NCBI GenBank assembly: GCA_018136815.1
Contig: CM030932.1
Span: 10,100,138-10,164,137, forward strand
From: Isochrysis galbana
Taxonomy: Eukaryota; Haptophyta; Isochrysidales; Isochrysidaceae
Direction of reading: 5' to 3'
Length of the DNA: 64,000 bases
The position numbers were made by a program, and so were the translations under genes. The notes beneath the pieces are model-generated. The model was not told where the DNA came from and did not search any database. It saw nothing but the letters and a program-made list of their open reading frames with translations. Below, piece by piece: positions 32,189 through 45,081 of this stretch (position 1 is the stretch's first letter; each line of letters opens with the position of its first letter).

Positions 32189-33112
32189 TGCATTTCTTAC
32201 CTTGAACGCGTGGACAATTACCGTACCGGTAAAAATAAAACTCAAATCTTCGAATTTCAAGACGAAAATCGGCGGACCAGGATTTGAGCCCAGGGAGAAT
32301 CCGAATCTGCACGCCTTGAGTGACCAAGACGAACATAGAAGACGATATATAACGACGAAGGCACGTACCTATACCGTAATATTCATGCCAGGAGGCCTGA
32401 ATACAACATGTTCAAACAATGTTCAGATGAGTGTATAAGTCAGCAAACCAACATTTGCTTTTTGAAAATTCGGATTTCGGCGGTGGAACGTGACCATACG
32501 GGTTTTTACACTGTAGAGAGGGGGTTATACTTGTAGACGAAAGGGGCTTATTCTCTCAGAGAGGGGGCAGCGCCAAGCCAAACTTGCAGCCCACTTCTAG
32601 AGAGGGCCCAAACTTTTGGCGCACTAGAGAAGGCCACCCAATCTTCAAGAAACAAGAAAAACTCCTACCTAGAAGCATTGACCTGAGCCTACAGCGCGGG
32701 GAGGGGAGCGGGATGCGCTCCATGACCCTATCGTTTCAACGATAGTACAGCTCTCGTGCGACCTAAGATGGTGTAAGGGAAAGGGCGGGGCAGCGTGGCA
32801 CGAGGGCTCTCTGGCTCTCCCCCCCTCTCTCCCTTCCCCTCCCCCTCGAAATATCCGGAAAGTATCCCGGATATGCCCATTCCGACAGACCTCCGAAATA
32901 TCAGAGACAAACATCTCGATCAAGATGCCTACCGCTACTCGCTGCAAAGAAGATTCCCGTGCCTAACATCTCACCAAACCTGTGTACACTACTTGCGCCA
33001 CTTTTAGAGGCATTCACTACCAAGCCGACGAATCGGTTGCGAAATCATTCATTTGCTCGCCTTCTTCCCTCGTCCTCTGGCGCAACCACGAGAGAACTGT
33101 TTCGAGCCTCGC
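32189..33112. other. Intergenic, with another hairpin-ATGGAGCG module
   Basis: AT-rich to about 32460. At 32728-32745 CTATCGTT-TC-AACGATAG is a perfect 8-bp hairpin; on the minus strand it is followed after GGTC by ATGGAGCGC (ATG at 32723). The region 32760-33112 has no supported gene and probably includes the Argonaute 3' UTR. Confidence 0.45.
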
Positions 33113-36100
33113 TTACATCCAGTACGCGACACCCTTCATCTTGTCGGTCACAGGAAGGAACATGCCCGAGCCTCCTCCTGTCGCGCCGCTATTGATTGAG
33201 GCGGCGTCCGAGCTCTCGTCGCAGAAGCCTTGTTGGTTGTATTGAGCCTGAAAAGCCGCCAAGTGAGCCCAGTAGACGGGCGCAGGACGGCCGACGATCT
33301 GACGAAGATTGCAGGGAAGCGAGCGTGAATCGAAGGCAGCTTGCGTCTCTGTTCTCAATCAAGTTGACGGGCAGTCACGTCTAGCAGAGGACTGCTGCGG
33401 CCGGCGGCGGCGCACCTTCGTCGCCCTTTGATAGGCATGGCAGAGCTGGAAGGTGAGAGCCTGCAAATCGTCAATGGAGAGATGTGCCTCATTCAGCAGA
33501 ACATGGTAATGCGCCGGCTTTGGCGTGCCCTTAAGGCCGTAGTGAGGCACCTGCGTGCAGCAACATGGACCGTTAGTACCGAGAGCTGTCGCCCACTCCG
33601 GCGCCTATGCTGAGCGGGGTAGTAACGCATTCACCATGTAGAAGTTCATGTATTGGGTACTGGTCGGGTCGTTAACCTTGTCGGTCACTTCACGGTCGAC
33701 AACCAAGCCGACTGGAACGTTGCCGAACCTGCGTTCACCCTTGGATTCTGCGAAGCGTGTGCGCGTTCGCTTTTGCACGACTTTGTAAACGAGTTCGGGG
33801 TTGATGCCGAGATCAATGAAGGACTTCTTCAGGTCTTGAATCTCAGGAATGGCGAAGGTGTCGAACTGCGAGTGGGCGACGCCGTCGCGGTAGAAAAAGA
33901 CACGTCTGCAACAATGCAAGTGGGAAAGCATGAGCGCGCATGGTCACATTCTCTTGTGGCGACAACCGTGAGAGGTGGCAGGCAGGTGGGCGCGGATGGG
34001 TCGTACGTAAGACCGATTTGGTTGTGTTGCTGCCATACACGGTAGAGCGTTTTCATGACCTCGCCAATTTGCTCGAGCCGCTCTTGACGAGCTTCTTGCA
34101 CCAAGATCTGCACACATTGAATGTATGGAATCGTATGGAATCGGCCGCCCCGTTAAGTACTCGTCACGGGTGCCCAGAAGGAGGGGGCCCGGACGGAAGG
34201 GCCGCACGCGGACCTCAGTGTGAAACTTGGTAGCGTCCTTGTCGAGTGTCGCCACCACGGCCGCGAAGGAGTTCTGCACCGAGCCGGGCTTGGCATGGTT
34301 GACGTCGACGCCAATCACCATCGTGCCCGGTACCTGGAATAGCGACCTCTCCAAGATGCTATTTGCGCCGCCCAGCTTCATGTTGACCTGGAGGGCAGGG
34401 CGATTGGTGGCAGCGTTGGGCAGGCCGCGAGAAAGGGCGGGCATCGTAGTAGGTGGGAGGCTAGCAGGTTGGCGAGGGTTGATCCTTGACGGTGGGGTGG
34501 GGAGCCTACCTTGAGAAGGACGCCGGCGGCGTATTGTTGGGAGAGGGCGAGACAGCCGCCGCCGCCCTTGCCACCGCCCTTGCCGCCGCCCCGGCCGCCG
34601 CCCTTGCCGCCGCCCTTACCGCCGCCCTTGCCGCCGCCCGCCATCTATGCGCGAGAGGGAGGCCAGTAATGAGCTCAGCCAGAGGGAGCCGGTGAGGCCC
34701 TGCGTCCCGGTCGATGTGCCGGACCGGTTCTCTTCGCAAACGCTGCACCCACCTTCGGCCATTGCACGCATTGCGTGACCACGCCGTACTCACTGGTGGC
34801 AGCCCATCGCTTCACTGCGGGATACATCCACACCCTGTTGACGCTCTCAACTTCGGGAAGGATGAACAGGACGAAACTCAAATTGCTTTGGTATTCTGAA
34901 GCCATCTTGTTGAGGCTGCCCTCGAGGCTGTCGACCGTGTCTTTCCCCATGTCCAACACTGGAAAGCGGTCTCGACCGGCGCGATCCAGCCGGCCCGACC
35001 TCGGTTTCACTAAGCTTTCGGGCTCAAGTCCTTTCATTCCTCGTTCGCGGGCCATTCCGCAAAAGATGCCGATGAAGTCGGCCAGAAGGTCGAGATTTCT
35101 GCATCCAAAATGCACCACCGCCCACCGATCGACCTTGGCAGGCCTATAGAAAGGAATGTCGCCGAGGTTACCTCTGAGTGACCAGCCGCCCTTGTCATCG
35201 ACGCGAACGCGAGAGCCCCTTCCGAACGTCAGTTCACAGGTTTCGAGACGCCGGGCGGACTCCGCCGCCAGCTTCAAGAGACTGCTGCTGATCTCTAGGC
35301 CGAAGCCTTGCGCCGACGTCTCCGTTTGCTTCACTGTGTCAAGGATGTCCTCGATCTTGCTGAAGCGAGCCTGAGGCAGTCGACACAAATGGCACACGTT
35401 GGGTGGGGCACACAGAATCAAGTAGTAGTGGAGTTGTGCGGGTGATTTGTGGGTGTTGGGAAAGCAAGGCTGGGCGGAGGCGAAGCCAGAAAAGGGGGAG
35501 AATCACCTGCGACTCTTTGCACATTTCCTTGATCATCATTTGAGAGATTTCACTCGACTTCTTGATGGACGGCTGACCAGGGGCGATCTTGAGGAGCTCA
35601 ATGGGGATCACGGGTGCCACGCCGCCGGGTTGCCTTGCCTTACCAACAGTGATGCCGGGCTTCTTGGGGTCAATTCTCGGGTATTCCGCCCTGACATAGA
35701 TGGTGCGCATGGCTCTCAAAGGGACTGATAACATGGACGCCGCATGCGCCAAATGAATGCTCGCCCTCCAACCCGCCTTCCCGCGATCTCGCCGCGCTCA
35801 CTTGAAGAACTCGTAGACATTTGTCGTCGCACCCTCATGGTCGAACGTCCTAGCTTCGATGGGCACGTCGTCCACGCCGAACAGCTGGTACGTACGATTT
35901 GGCTTGTGCGTCGCCTTGAGCCGCTTGTTCTTGAGCGATCTGAGAGCGCGCGAAGACTCTGAGGACCAAACGTCAATCCTGTGAGCGAGAAGGAAAGGGT
36001 GGGATTGGCGCCCAATAAGCTTCGTGACTCCGACACCTTAGACGTCAGATGATGGGCGACGAGACGCTCGACCGTCTCGGAACTGCCGCGCTTACCTCTC

Positions 36101-37993
36101 CGCAGATTGGCCCGTCTTATTTGCCAGAAAGTCAAGGAGCGAGACGTCATTGAGCATCACACAAGCGGCATGGTCAACCTGTCAGGATTGGACTAGTGCG
36201 GGTAAGCGAACTCGTGGAGCGGAGTACATGGGTGACCGCGAGTCATAGCGCGGATTGACGATGGGGCGGACTTGCTAAGCGTGGCGCGCGAAGACGGGCA
36301 CCACAAGCCCACCTGTAGTAGAGCGCCGCGTTCGGCGTGCACAATGGACGACGAGTAGCCCAAGTGAAGGAGCAACTCTCTGTCGCGGCCAATTGGTTTT
36401 CGCTGTAGGGGGGGGGGGGGGGGGGGGGCGAGTGGCTACACGAAAACTCCACGAGCAAATTCTTGAAAGCTTCCGGCGTGGGAGGCTCAGGAGCGCGGGC
36501 GCTCACTTCCGCCCATCTGTATGCGTTTTCGGAACGCTCGGCAAAAAACGCTGAACCAATTGGCATGAATAGACGCTTGCTTGTATTCTGCGATGGCGTG
36601 GCGGTTGGGGTGCGGGGTGGGTGAAAAGGTTGAGCGCATGCGCGCACGAAGGCGTCGTCGCGAGCAATCCGATTGTCCACGCTGGGCAACACCTCTCGGC
36701 CATGCGGCGCACTTGTGTGATGGCACTCAAGACATTGATTTGGTCCTGGGTCGAAATCTCCGTGCCGAGCTCGACAGTCTTCTCGTTGCACTTGACAGTT
36801 AAGGTCGTCTCGCCCTTGCCGAAGTTGACTGATAGCGAGCATGCCATGCCGGAGTTGCTATCGTCGGCCCCGTCCCATCCTTCCGCAGCGGCCTCCTGGC
36901 TGATGACAATAGCATTACTGCCCGCATACCAGAGCAAATTGGCGCCATCGTACGCGTACTTGTCTCGACTGCGCATCGAGAGTTGCGATGATGGAGTAGG
37001 AGGTGTACATGGCAGGGAGCGGCAAGGTGCGGGGTTGCGAGTGCGTGTGTACTTACCCGAAGAGAGCGTCGAACTTGGCCTTGAGATTTGTCGGAGGCAC
37101 TTGCTCTTTCCTCACCTGCCCCACGCGCGAGCGGTCTACCGTGCGACGAGAGCAGTGCGGGCCAGGCGGGGAGGGCGTCGCAAGCAAGATGGAAGATGGC
37201 TAGCGCCGCACCAGGCGGACGTGTGCAAACTCACCAGCAGCGCGCGTTTTCCCTCCTTTTCTTTTTGGACAATTTTATCGTCGTACTCGCCAAAGTGCAC
37301 GCCATATATGCGGACTATTGACTGAGACAGCAAGGGTGCAACCCGGGGGTGAGGCGCGAGCGTCGCGTCCTTGATGAAAAGCATACGGACTGAGGGGCGG
37401 TGACGCAGTAGTAAGCTTACGGACTGAGGGGCGCTAACCTTGCCCTTTGGTTGGATGGTGATGAAATTGGTGACGATATTGTCCAGCTGTCGGCCTCTGC
37501 GACCGCTGGACTGAGCCTCGCCTCCGCCCGCCGGTGAAGCGTTGCTGTTCCTTGGCGGTGGCGGTGGAGGGCGAGGCCGATCGCGATATCCGTCATCCGC
37601 CTCGCGCGAGCGCTTTGCGGGCAGTGAGCCAGCGGGCAGCCTCTGTTGCGATGACGGAGCAGCTGTCCGGGTGCACCCCGCTTCAATCACCAAAGTCGCG
37701 AGGACGCGTGATCCCTCCTCCTCAATTGCCTTGATGTGCACTCCTTTCGTCCCCTTCACGACAAAGCCCTTGTGCAATTGACTTCCAAGTCGAAGTGCAT
37801 TATTCTTGAGGAGTTCTTGGTCAAGCACCACCTGGAACTGCCTGCCCTCGGGGAGCGACACATCGCGCTTCACAATTGTGTCTTTCCGAAAGTCGATCAC
37901 GGAAGGCAGATCGAGTTCATCCGTAGAGAAGGAGAAGGTGTCCACGTAGGTGGCTTTTGAGTCTGAATAGAAGCGCAGTGTCACCCTCGGCAT
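33113..37993 (-). CDS. AGO: Argonaute (PAZ-PIWI) protein, multi-exon
   Basis: Argonautes bind small guide RNAs and silence complementary RNA. First exon 37993-37439 (185 aa): a ~105-residue N-terminal segment of unknown type and a Pro/Arg/Gly-rich stretch. ArgoN spans exons 37321-37235, 37115-37057 and from 36968 (SIVRIYGVHFGEYDDKI, YAYDGANLLWYAG). PAZ: NRTYQLFGVDDVPIEARTF and VYEFFK (about 35810-35950), continued by YPRIDPKKPGI (35700). MID (about 35380-34750): GDIPFYRPAKVDRWAVVHFG, SLSFVLFILPE and the helix SEYGVVTQCVQWPK. PIWI: TMVIGVDVNHAKPGS (first catalytic Asp, 34330), FFYRDGVAHSQF (second Asp, 33900), VVQKRTRTRF, and GTPKPAHYHVLLNEAHLS (catalytic His, 33520). The catalytic Asp/Asp/His are present, so it could cut RNA. 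The C terminus, GVAYWM, differs from the usual YF(A/V/L) end. Middle exon borders are approximate. Confidence 0.92.
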
Positions 37994-38670
37994 GACTAAC
38001 GATCAGGGGGGGGGGGGCGGGGGGGGGGGGGGAGAACATCGAGGTCAGCTGGGTCGAGCTTTCCCTCCGCCCCTTTGATCCTTTCTGATTCGCCCTGGTC
38101 GGTCTTACCTCTCTCTCCCCCGGTCGATACCTTGCCTCCCACCAAGCCACCCTTCACACCCACCCACCCACCAGCTCCCATCGGCTTATGGGGAAAGAGG
38201 GGAGTACTCACACATGCCCAGGGGAGGGGAGCGGGCAGCGGGGGAGGAGGGGAGAGTGGATCGAGGGGTGGGGCTTGGGGGGGAAGGGGGACTCACGCTG
38301 GGAATGGTGGGAGGGGCTCGGGGGGGTGGGAAGGCGAGGGCGGCGAGCGCACCCCCACAGCCCGGCCTCTTGCTTTTGGTGGGAAGGCCGAAGAGATCGG
38401 AGATGTCAGATGTCCCGGCGGCACTACAATTCGGAATTCGACGCTCAGATATAATGTAAATGAGAGGTCGTCGTCGTGGAGAGGAGGTGTCTTGGTCTCT
38501 CTGCTGGTGTTACGGGAAATGGGTCGCAGGTTCGCTGGTGGATACTGGTGTGTCACCGCTGCTTATGTGAATCTATCGACGAGAGAGAGGGGAGGAATAC
38601 TCACATCTTGGTGAGATTGTTTCCCCCCCCGCCCCCCGCCGCGCCGTCCACCTCGTCGTACTCACTCTCT
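37994..38670. other. Argonaute upstream region, G-rich
   Basis: Two poly-G runs at 38004-38033 directly precede (upstream of) the Argonaute start. The rest is G-rich without a recognisable gene; it is presumably the promoter and 5' UTR. Confidence 0.4.
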
Positions 38671-39215
<545 letters not shown>

Positions 39216-39318
39216 GAGGTCTCGGCCGTGTCCCCATCTCCTCGAAGGAGCGCCGGTGGGGCCCACCGCACCTAAAAATAACGCCCGTCCATGCCCACCG
39301 ACTCCTTCGGCCCACACA

Positions 39319-39326
39319 CAACTCAC
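39319..39326. repeat. 8-bp TSD of hAT MITE (left)
   Basis: CAACTCAC, identical to 39777-39784. Confidence 0.9.
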
Positions 39327-39776
39327 CAGTGATGGTGCATCAGTACTAATATCAGTTTTTTACATCAGTATCAGCTCACCTCGAGCTGATAACTGATATC
39401 AGTTATCAGTTGTCAGCAGCTTGGAGCGGGGAGAAAACAAAACACCCAGTCCCCTTTACTTTCTACATCCAAAAAAAAAGTGCAAAAAAGTTGAGTTTTA
39501 CTGAGGTCGGATGGGAGTCGAACTGGCTCTCCGCACTGCGCCCAGCCCACGCGCTGTCACCTGAGCCACTTGACGCTCGCATATTGCTTAGACGATGACG
39601 TTTTGTCGCATTTACGTCTGCAGCAAATACACAAGCCACTGATATCAGTTGATATTCTGCTCGCTCAGGGCCTTTGAGGTGATATCAGCTGATGAGGTCC
39701 ATTAGCTTATATCAGCTATGATATCAGTATCAGCCTCGAAGTTGGTGTCAGCTGATGAACTGATGCACCATCACTG
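39327..39776. mobile_element. hAT-type MITE (450 bp)
   Basis: 18-bp perfect terminal inverted repeats CAGTGATGGTGCATCAGT / ACTGATGCACCATCACTG with 8-bp TSD CAACTCAC on both sides. The TIR start CAGTG and the 8-bp TSD are classic hAT features. Subterminal regions are packed with TGATATCAG/ATATCAGCTGAT motifs on both sides. No ORF for a transposase. Confidence 0.92.
39503..39577 (-). tRNA. tRNA-like sequence inside the hAT MITE (probably a pseudogene)
   Basis: On the minus strand a perfect A-box (TGGCTCAGGTG, 39568-39558) and B-box (AGTTCGACTCC, 39524-39514) are spaced 44 nt start to start, as in a real tRNA. The acceptor and T stems do not pair convincingly, so it is probably a tRNA-derived fragment or a SINE-like Pol III promoter, not a functional tRNA. 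No isotype is assigned. Confidence 0.35.
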
Positions 39777-40013
39777 CAACTCACAAAACGCCAAAAATAA
39801 CTGCGATCCATGTCCACCGACTTCCCAAACCTCCAGGCGTGCCTCGCGGGTCGGCCCGCGGGCACCTGGATGGGCGCTGCCGCAGCTTGGGGCTGCGCGG
39901 GCGTCGTCCTCATTCATCGGCCGGCGCGGCGAGGTGGGCGGGGAGAGAGGGGGGGAGCGGGGAGCGGCGCGCGGCGCGCGCTCCATGACCATGATTCTAT
40001 CATGTTAAGATAG
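39777..40013 (-). other. Hairpin-ATGGAGCG module with short ORF
   Basis: On the minus strand, hairpin CTATC-TTAACAT-GATAG (40013-39997) is followed after a few bases by ATGGTCATGGAGCGCGCGCC. The ORF starts MERAPRAAPRSPPL, like the LINE ORF1 N terminus MERAPTAPTSQPP, and runs to the hAT MITE. The two flanks of the MITE share a similar ~30-nt stretch (AGTCGGTGGxCATGGA near 39300 and 39830), which suggests a tandem duplication in the host element. Confidence 0.45.
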
Positions 40014-40490
40014 TTTTGAGATGCTAATATGAAGAGCATGCGACACAAGCGAGCCCACGGCGCGGGGCGCCCCCCTTCCCCTCCCCTCATTTCTTGACCA
40101 ATACTCCGTGCTCGCAAAAGGCGTTGTTTTTCACTGACCCCTACCCCCACGCGAACACCAAATATCACTACTACGACAGCCACGGAACGCATGCTCTAAA
40201 TAGACTCTAAACGCCGAAAAAATGTGGACCCCCAATCAATCATTTGCAGTAGTATTTGTTTCCGCCAAGCCCAAGGAGGCGCACAGAGCAGAGCAACACA
40301 AACTAACTTGGCAAGTAGCATAGCTAATGTTCCGGAAAGAGGCGCTTGGCATCTTCACGTACTGCACCACAGAGAGCAGGCCCTCTGCTCGCACAAGACG
40401 AATGCATCGATGATACGACAAATATTGCCGGGCGAGTTGAAACCCCAGCTTGAAGCCGTCGCATCTCCTGCGCATCGACCGCGTGGTCGT
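40014..40490. other. Intergenic, no gene recognised
   Basis: Mixed AT/GC sequence without protein-like ORFs. It probably contains the 3' UTR of the OSCA-like gene. Confidence 0.3.
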
Positions 40491-43400
40491 CTAGAGCGAC
40501 ACGACCGCGAGCAGCCGACCCTCCTCGTCCCTAACCGCGCTTGGCACATCCATCGTGGCATCCGTTCCCCCCTCGACACTCCCGCCGGCATCTGCGTGGA
40601 CGCGCATGTCGATGTCAAGCCCCGAGGCTTGGTGAGGCTCGACGTGGGTGTCGGTAGATTGGGAGCGAGAGCTGTCGGGCGCGGGAAGGCGCGCCGGCGG
40701 CGGTGTACCGTGTGCAGGCAACTGGACTGCCAAATCGAAGCGCCGGTCACTGCGGTCGCCCTTGGTCGACGGCCGATCTGACCACCCACGTGGATGTAGC
40801 GGCGTGCCGTCTGAACCCTCCGAAGGGAGCTGCAAGTTGCGCGGCGCGTTTGGCGTGGGTAACTCGCCGTCCGAGTCGGAGCTCGGCTCCTTGATACTGT
40901 CGATTGACGGTTCTTTGGCCGGGCCGTGCGCAGGAGAGCCCTCCGGAGGCGGCACGTGTGAGCTGCGCCGGCGCTCTTGCGACTCGACGTCTTCGATCGA
41001 CGCCATCGACGCTTGTGACCGGCGCCGGCGCGCATCCTCGGCGTCCGCCTCACTCACGAAGAAGAGGTGCGAATACCACGGCGAGAACTGCGGCTCGTAC
41101 GAGACGCTGGCGGCGGCAGAAACCTTGACGCGCAGCGGCGCAGCGCGGAGCCAGTCGTCGGCGGAGATGGTGTGCTGCGCCTTGGTTAAACCGCACACAC
41201 GGAACATGATGCGCATCGGATTCAAGCCGGCAAGGAAGCAGAGTGCGGCACAGACGCCGTCGGCCTGCTGGCGCTTGACCATCTCGGGAGAGTAGATGCG
41301 GCCCTTCCAAATGCGGAGTCGCGGGTGGGCGGTGCCTACAATAGCTGACGAGAGCGGCGGCGAAAGGCGGCGCACGTCGCGGGCCTTGCGGCGAGGCGAC
41401 GAGGCAGCGCCCTCGACGCGGTACGAGCGACGGCGAATGCAGGCCAAGCAGCAGCTGAGGCAGCCAGAGTTGATGGCGGCGGCCATCTCGCCGAGTGGAA
41501 GTAGCGTGCCGAGCAGCAAGTACGTGGCGTGTGCAAGCAAGAAGACGGCAACAGCGAGCGTTGCGAGCGCGAGTATGGCCGAACCCCATGAGGTGGCGGC
41601 GTGATCTAGCACCTCGCCAAATGTGATGGTGGCACTACTGTCGTCAATACTTGAGAAGTTGGCGAGTGACTGCACGCCCACTTGGAGCGAGGCAAGTAAA
41701 TTGGGATCAAGCGGGTAGCCGGGCACCATCGGTGCACCGTAGGCCCAGAACCCGATGCCCAGGTGAAGGAACACCATCAGCTTGAGCCACACGAGCGTGC
41801 TCGCCACCAGCTGCACGTCGTATGTGGGCGGCGTGCGGCAGACGCGCAGCATGGACCACTTCTGGATGCCGTAGTGGCCAAGGGCGTAGATGACACCCAT
41901 CAGGTAGACGAGAGGCATACACGCCGAGAAGAGGAGCACAACAGAAAGGAAGGCATACGTGCGCGCAATGCGCCGCGGCACGTCAAATTTGGGCCCGATT
42001 AAGAGCGCCACAACGTCAGCGAGCGTCGAACGTGTGCCCACGAGCGCCCATCGCACCAGCCGGTGTCGGAGGTAGAGGAAGACGGGCCAGAGAAAGCCGA
42101 TGACGAATTCGACCACAAGCGTGGTGCCAACAAGCACACCCACGGTCGTGTACCAGCGCGCTTCCATGTCGAGGTATTTGCCTCGGAACTGATGGCGGGG
42201 TGTGGCGGGAGGGAGGCGGGAATGAGGGATTGAGAGTGCACGGGAGAGGCCGCCGAGAGCGCGGGCCGGCTCCCGCGGAGCGTGCGGAGCGCGCAGGCCA
42301 GGGCGCGGCGACGCACGAGGAAGCCCTTGGGTCCGGTGACGCAGCAAACGAGAATGTCCGATACGAGGCACGATGCGACGTCTTCCACCCAGCAGCCCAT
42401 CGACGCGCCAGCGGGCACGATGGCGGCGCCCACAAGGAGTGGTACCAAGCCCAGGTTACACGTAACAAAGAAGGTGAGCAGCGAGAGCTTGATCGTCTCG
42501 CGCCGTGTGAAGGTAGGGTGGCGCTCGAAGCGCGCCACGCGGCCGACGAGCGCTGTGATCAGGTTGTTGAAGGTGACGAGCGCGATGGAGACGGCCAACC
42601 CCAAGCCCTGCTCTGCGCTCACGTATTGCGCAAGCTGTCGCGTCTGCTCGAGCGTGAGGCTCTGCACGCCGTCTAGACCGGTAGTCCGGTTGAGGCCGAG
42701 CAGCGCGGCGGCAGTCTCAGTCACGTCTGTCTTAAGCGAGTGGATCATCATAACGGCGCTCACGGTGGCGACGGTGATGGCGAGGAGCAGTGCGCGCGCG
42801 ACGACCCGGCGGAGCAGCGTGCCCCACGCGGCGGTGCGCGGAAAGTTGGTCAGGTCAGACGGCAGGTTTTCGAAGGTGGCGTCCTGCGGGTGCGGCGCGG
42901 GGAATGCACGTAGCCGACGGCTCTCACGCGCATCGTCGCGTGCCGCGTTGGCGGCGACGGCGCTTGCGCGCAAAGCAGCAAGCTTAGTCTCGGTTGACTC
43001 GCCGTCTGGCGCTTCGTTCGCATCCGGAAAGCGGCGCCGGCCGAGCGGGCTTGACTGATGGCGTACGGCGGCGACAGCCGGGGCGACGACACCTTCTCCC
43101 ACTACGGCAGCCGACTCACGCGCCGCCTTCGCCGCCGCGTCAACATCGGCCTGAAGCTCTGCGCGCGCCATCTCCATGGCAGCAGCGGGCGGCCCAACGA
43201 GTGGGTATCGCAGGTAGGTGGGCTGGAAGAGGTAGGGCAGCCCGCCACGCATCGCCTCAAGGCACGCCTGCGCGCCCTCCTCGCGCTCAAAGGTGACGAA
43301 GGCGCCGCACGGCGCAAGCTCGTACGAGCGCGAGGCGAGTGCCGATCGTCGTGCATCGTGCCGCCGCAGCGCGCGCCCAACACTTCGCTCGGCGGCATGC

Positions 43401-45081
43401 ACCGCCGACTCCAACTTGTAGTCCATCGCGTCCGCGCTCCGTGTAGTGGCGTGAGTAAAGCGCGCGCGTGCCTGCAGGACAATGGCACGAAATAGGGTGG
43501 AAGGGGGCTCTTGAAGGTTTCCTGGCGAGCGGGTTGGCGGTGGAAGGGCGCGCGCGTATGTGCAGCGCACCTTGGCAAGCACGTGCCGCGCGCGGTCAAG
43601 GCGTTTTTCGTACGGTGTCAGTTCAATCTTAGCGCGGAGAAGCGCGCCGTACTTTAGGATGAGGCACGCATCATGCACCTGCAGCCCACCACTCTCGCGA
43701 AGCTGGAGCATAGCCTCGGCCTGTGCGGTGTACTTCGCTTCGAGCGACGTGCCGTGCCGGCGCGCGGCCATCCCGCGCAACGTGGTGATGCGTTGGTCAA
43801 CCCAATTGTGGAGAGCCGCCTCGACATGCGCCTTGATGGTGAGCGGTGTGGCGGACTTTGGAAGCCCATGCAACCGCACTGAATAGCGCTGCACTAGCAC
43901 GCGCGATGTAGCAAACTCGTCGGCAGCGAGCCATTGCGCGCGGCGTCGAAAGGCGCGAATCACGAGGATGAAGAAGAATGAGTAGATAATTTCGAGCCCG
44001 CACGTGATCGTGTTCACGAGCTGCAGATCGGCACACAGCGCCGACACGTCGGTGGATGCGTCGTCGACAAGCGCTGGGAGCGCCGAATCGCAAGTCAGCC
44101 GGCCCGAAAGCGAGAGGACCGCAATGCTGTTGTAGCCTGGGTGTGCATAGCGCTCAGGCGATGAAGCGAGGCAAGGCAGGGGGCGTGGTGTGGGGAGGGC
44201 ATGGTGCACAGGGCATGGGGATTGAGTGGGTGGGATGATATGGGGTTGGCGTGGGGTGGGGTGTGCCAGATTGGGCGTACGACGCGAGGCGTAGCCGCGG
44301 TGCAATGAAATTTGGGCACAGGGCGTTGGGATCGATGCGAAGAGATTGGTACGTGCGGCGTGAGCGGGCGGCGCGCCGCGTGCGGGCGGTGGGCGGCAGA
44401 CGGCGGGCAGTGGGCGGCGGCCCTCTCACCAAAAAGGTCGGCTGATGTGAGCAGCCCGCTAGCGCGTAGTGAAGCGTACTGGTACATAGCCGAGTAGACG
44501 ATGGCTGGAAGCGAGAGTACAAAGCCGAGCGCGCACATGCCGGCCATCAGCCTGAGCAAGTCAAAGTAGAGCTGCGTGGCGACGCCTCCCGCCGCGTCGG
44601 CTAGCTGCGGCACAGGTGTGCGCAGCGGTATCCGCGTGAGCACGCCCTCCTCACTCATCATCCGCGGGTGCGCCAGCTGGGCTGCCGCTGCAGCCCTTCG
44701 GAGCGCCCACTGCCGCCACCGCCGCAGATCCGTGCGGCTCGCCACCTCCGGCTCCTCTTCCAGCCCATTCCCCTCGCTTCCTCGCCTCGGAGTGGCGCTC
44801 TCGATCACTTCCGCCTTTGTCTGTGCCCTGAACATCCGCCGGCGCGCCGCAGTCGCCCCACGAGAGGAGACAGTCTTGGCGGCCGCAGCCTCTCTCCCCT
44901 CATCCATCGAGAGAACGAGAGAGTGCTTGAGGGAGTGTGCGGAGAGCAGGGCGAGGGCGTGGCTGAGCGCGTCGGAGATGGTGAGTGAGATCGAATGGCC
45001 GCGAGAGTTGACGCGCACGGGCGCGGGGGGAGGGCGCGGAGGGGAGGGAGGAGCCGCAAAGGCGACCGAGCGGCGCGCCAT
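40491..45081 (-). CDS. OSCA/CSC1/TMEM63-like multi-pass membrane protein (1389 aa)
   Basis: The OSCA/CSC1 family forms osmo- or mechanosensitive, Ca-permeable channels. Three exons join in frame: 45081-44430, 44136-42317 and 42188-40491 (652+1820+1698 nt). Domain order: a basic N terminus; a hydrophobic span near LRLMAGMCALGFVLSLPAIV; a second span IIYSFFFILVIRAF; a long cytosolic domain with the RRM-like pieces VRLHGLPKSATPLTIKAHVEAAL and ELAPCGAFVTFEREEGA; the APxPxDxxxENL signature (APHPQDATFENL) just before the core; at least seven further spans; then a ~250-residue Ser/Pro/Asp-rich tail. The intracellular loop and AP-ENL motif place it in the DUF221-type family, although divergent. The start ATG 45081 (MARRSVAFAAPP) follows a purine-rich leader; upstream in-frame Mets exist. 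Confidence 0.75.

Noticed and set aside
39503-39577. Functional tRNA gene
   Set aside because: A and B boxes are good, but the acceptor and T stems do not pair. Kept only as tRNA-like.
40648-41295. Plus-strand ORFs over the OSCA-like gene (also 42282-43058 and 44576-45439)
   Set aside because: Shadows of the GC-rich minus-strand exons. The minus frame has conserved motifs and splices in frame over three exons.
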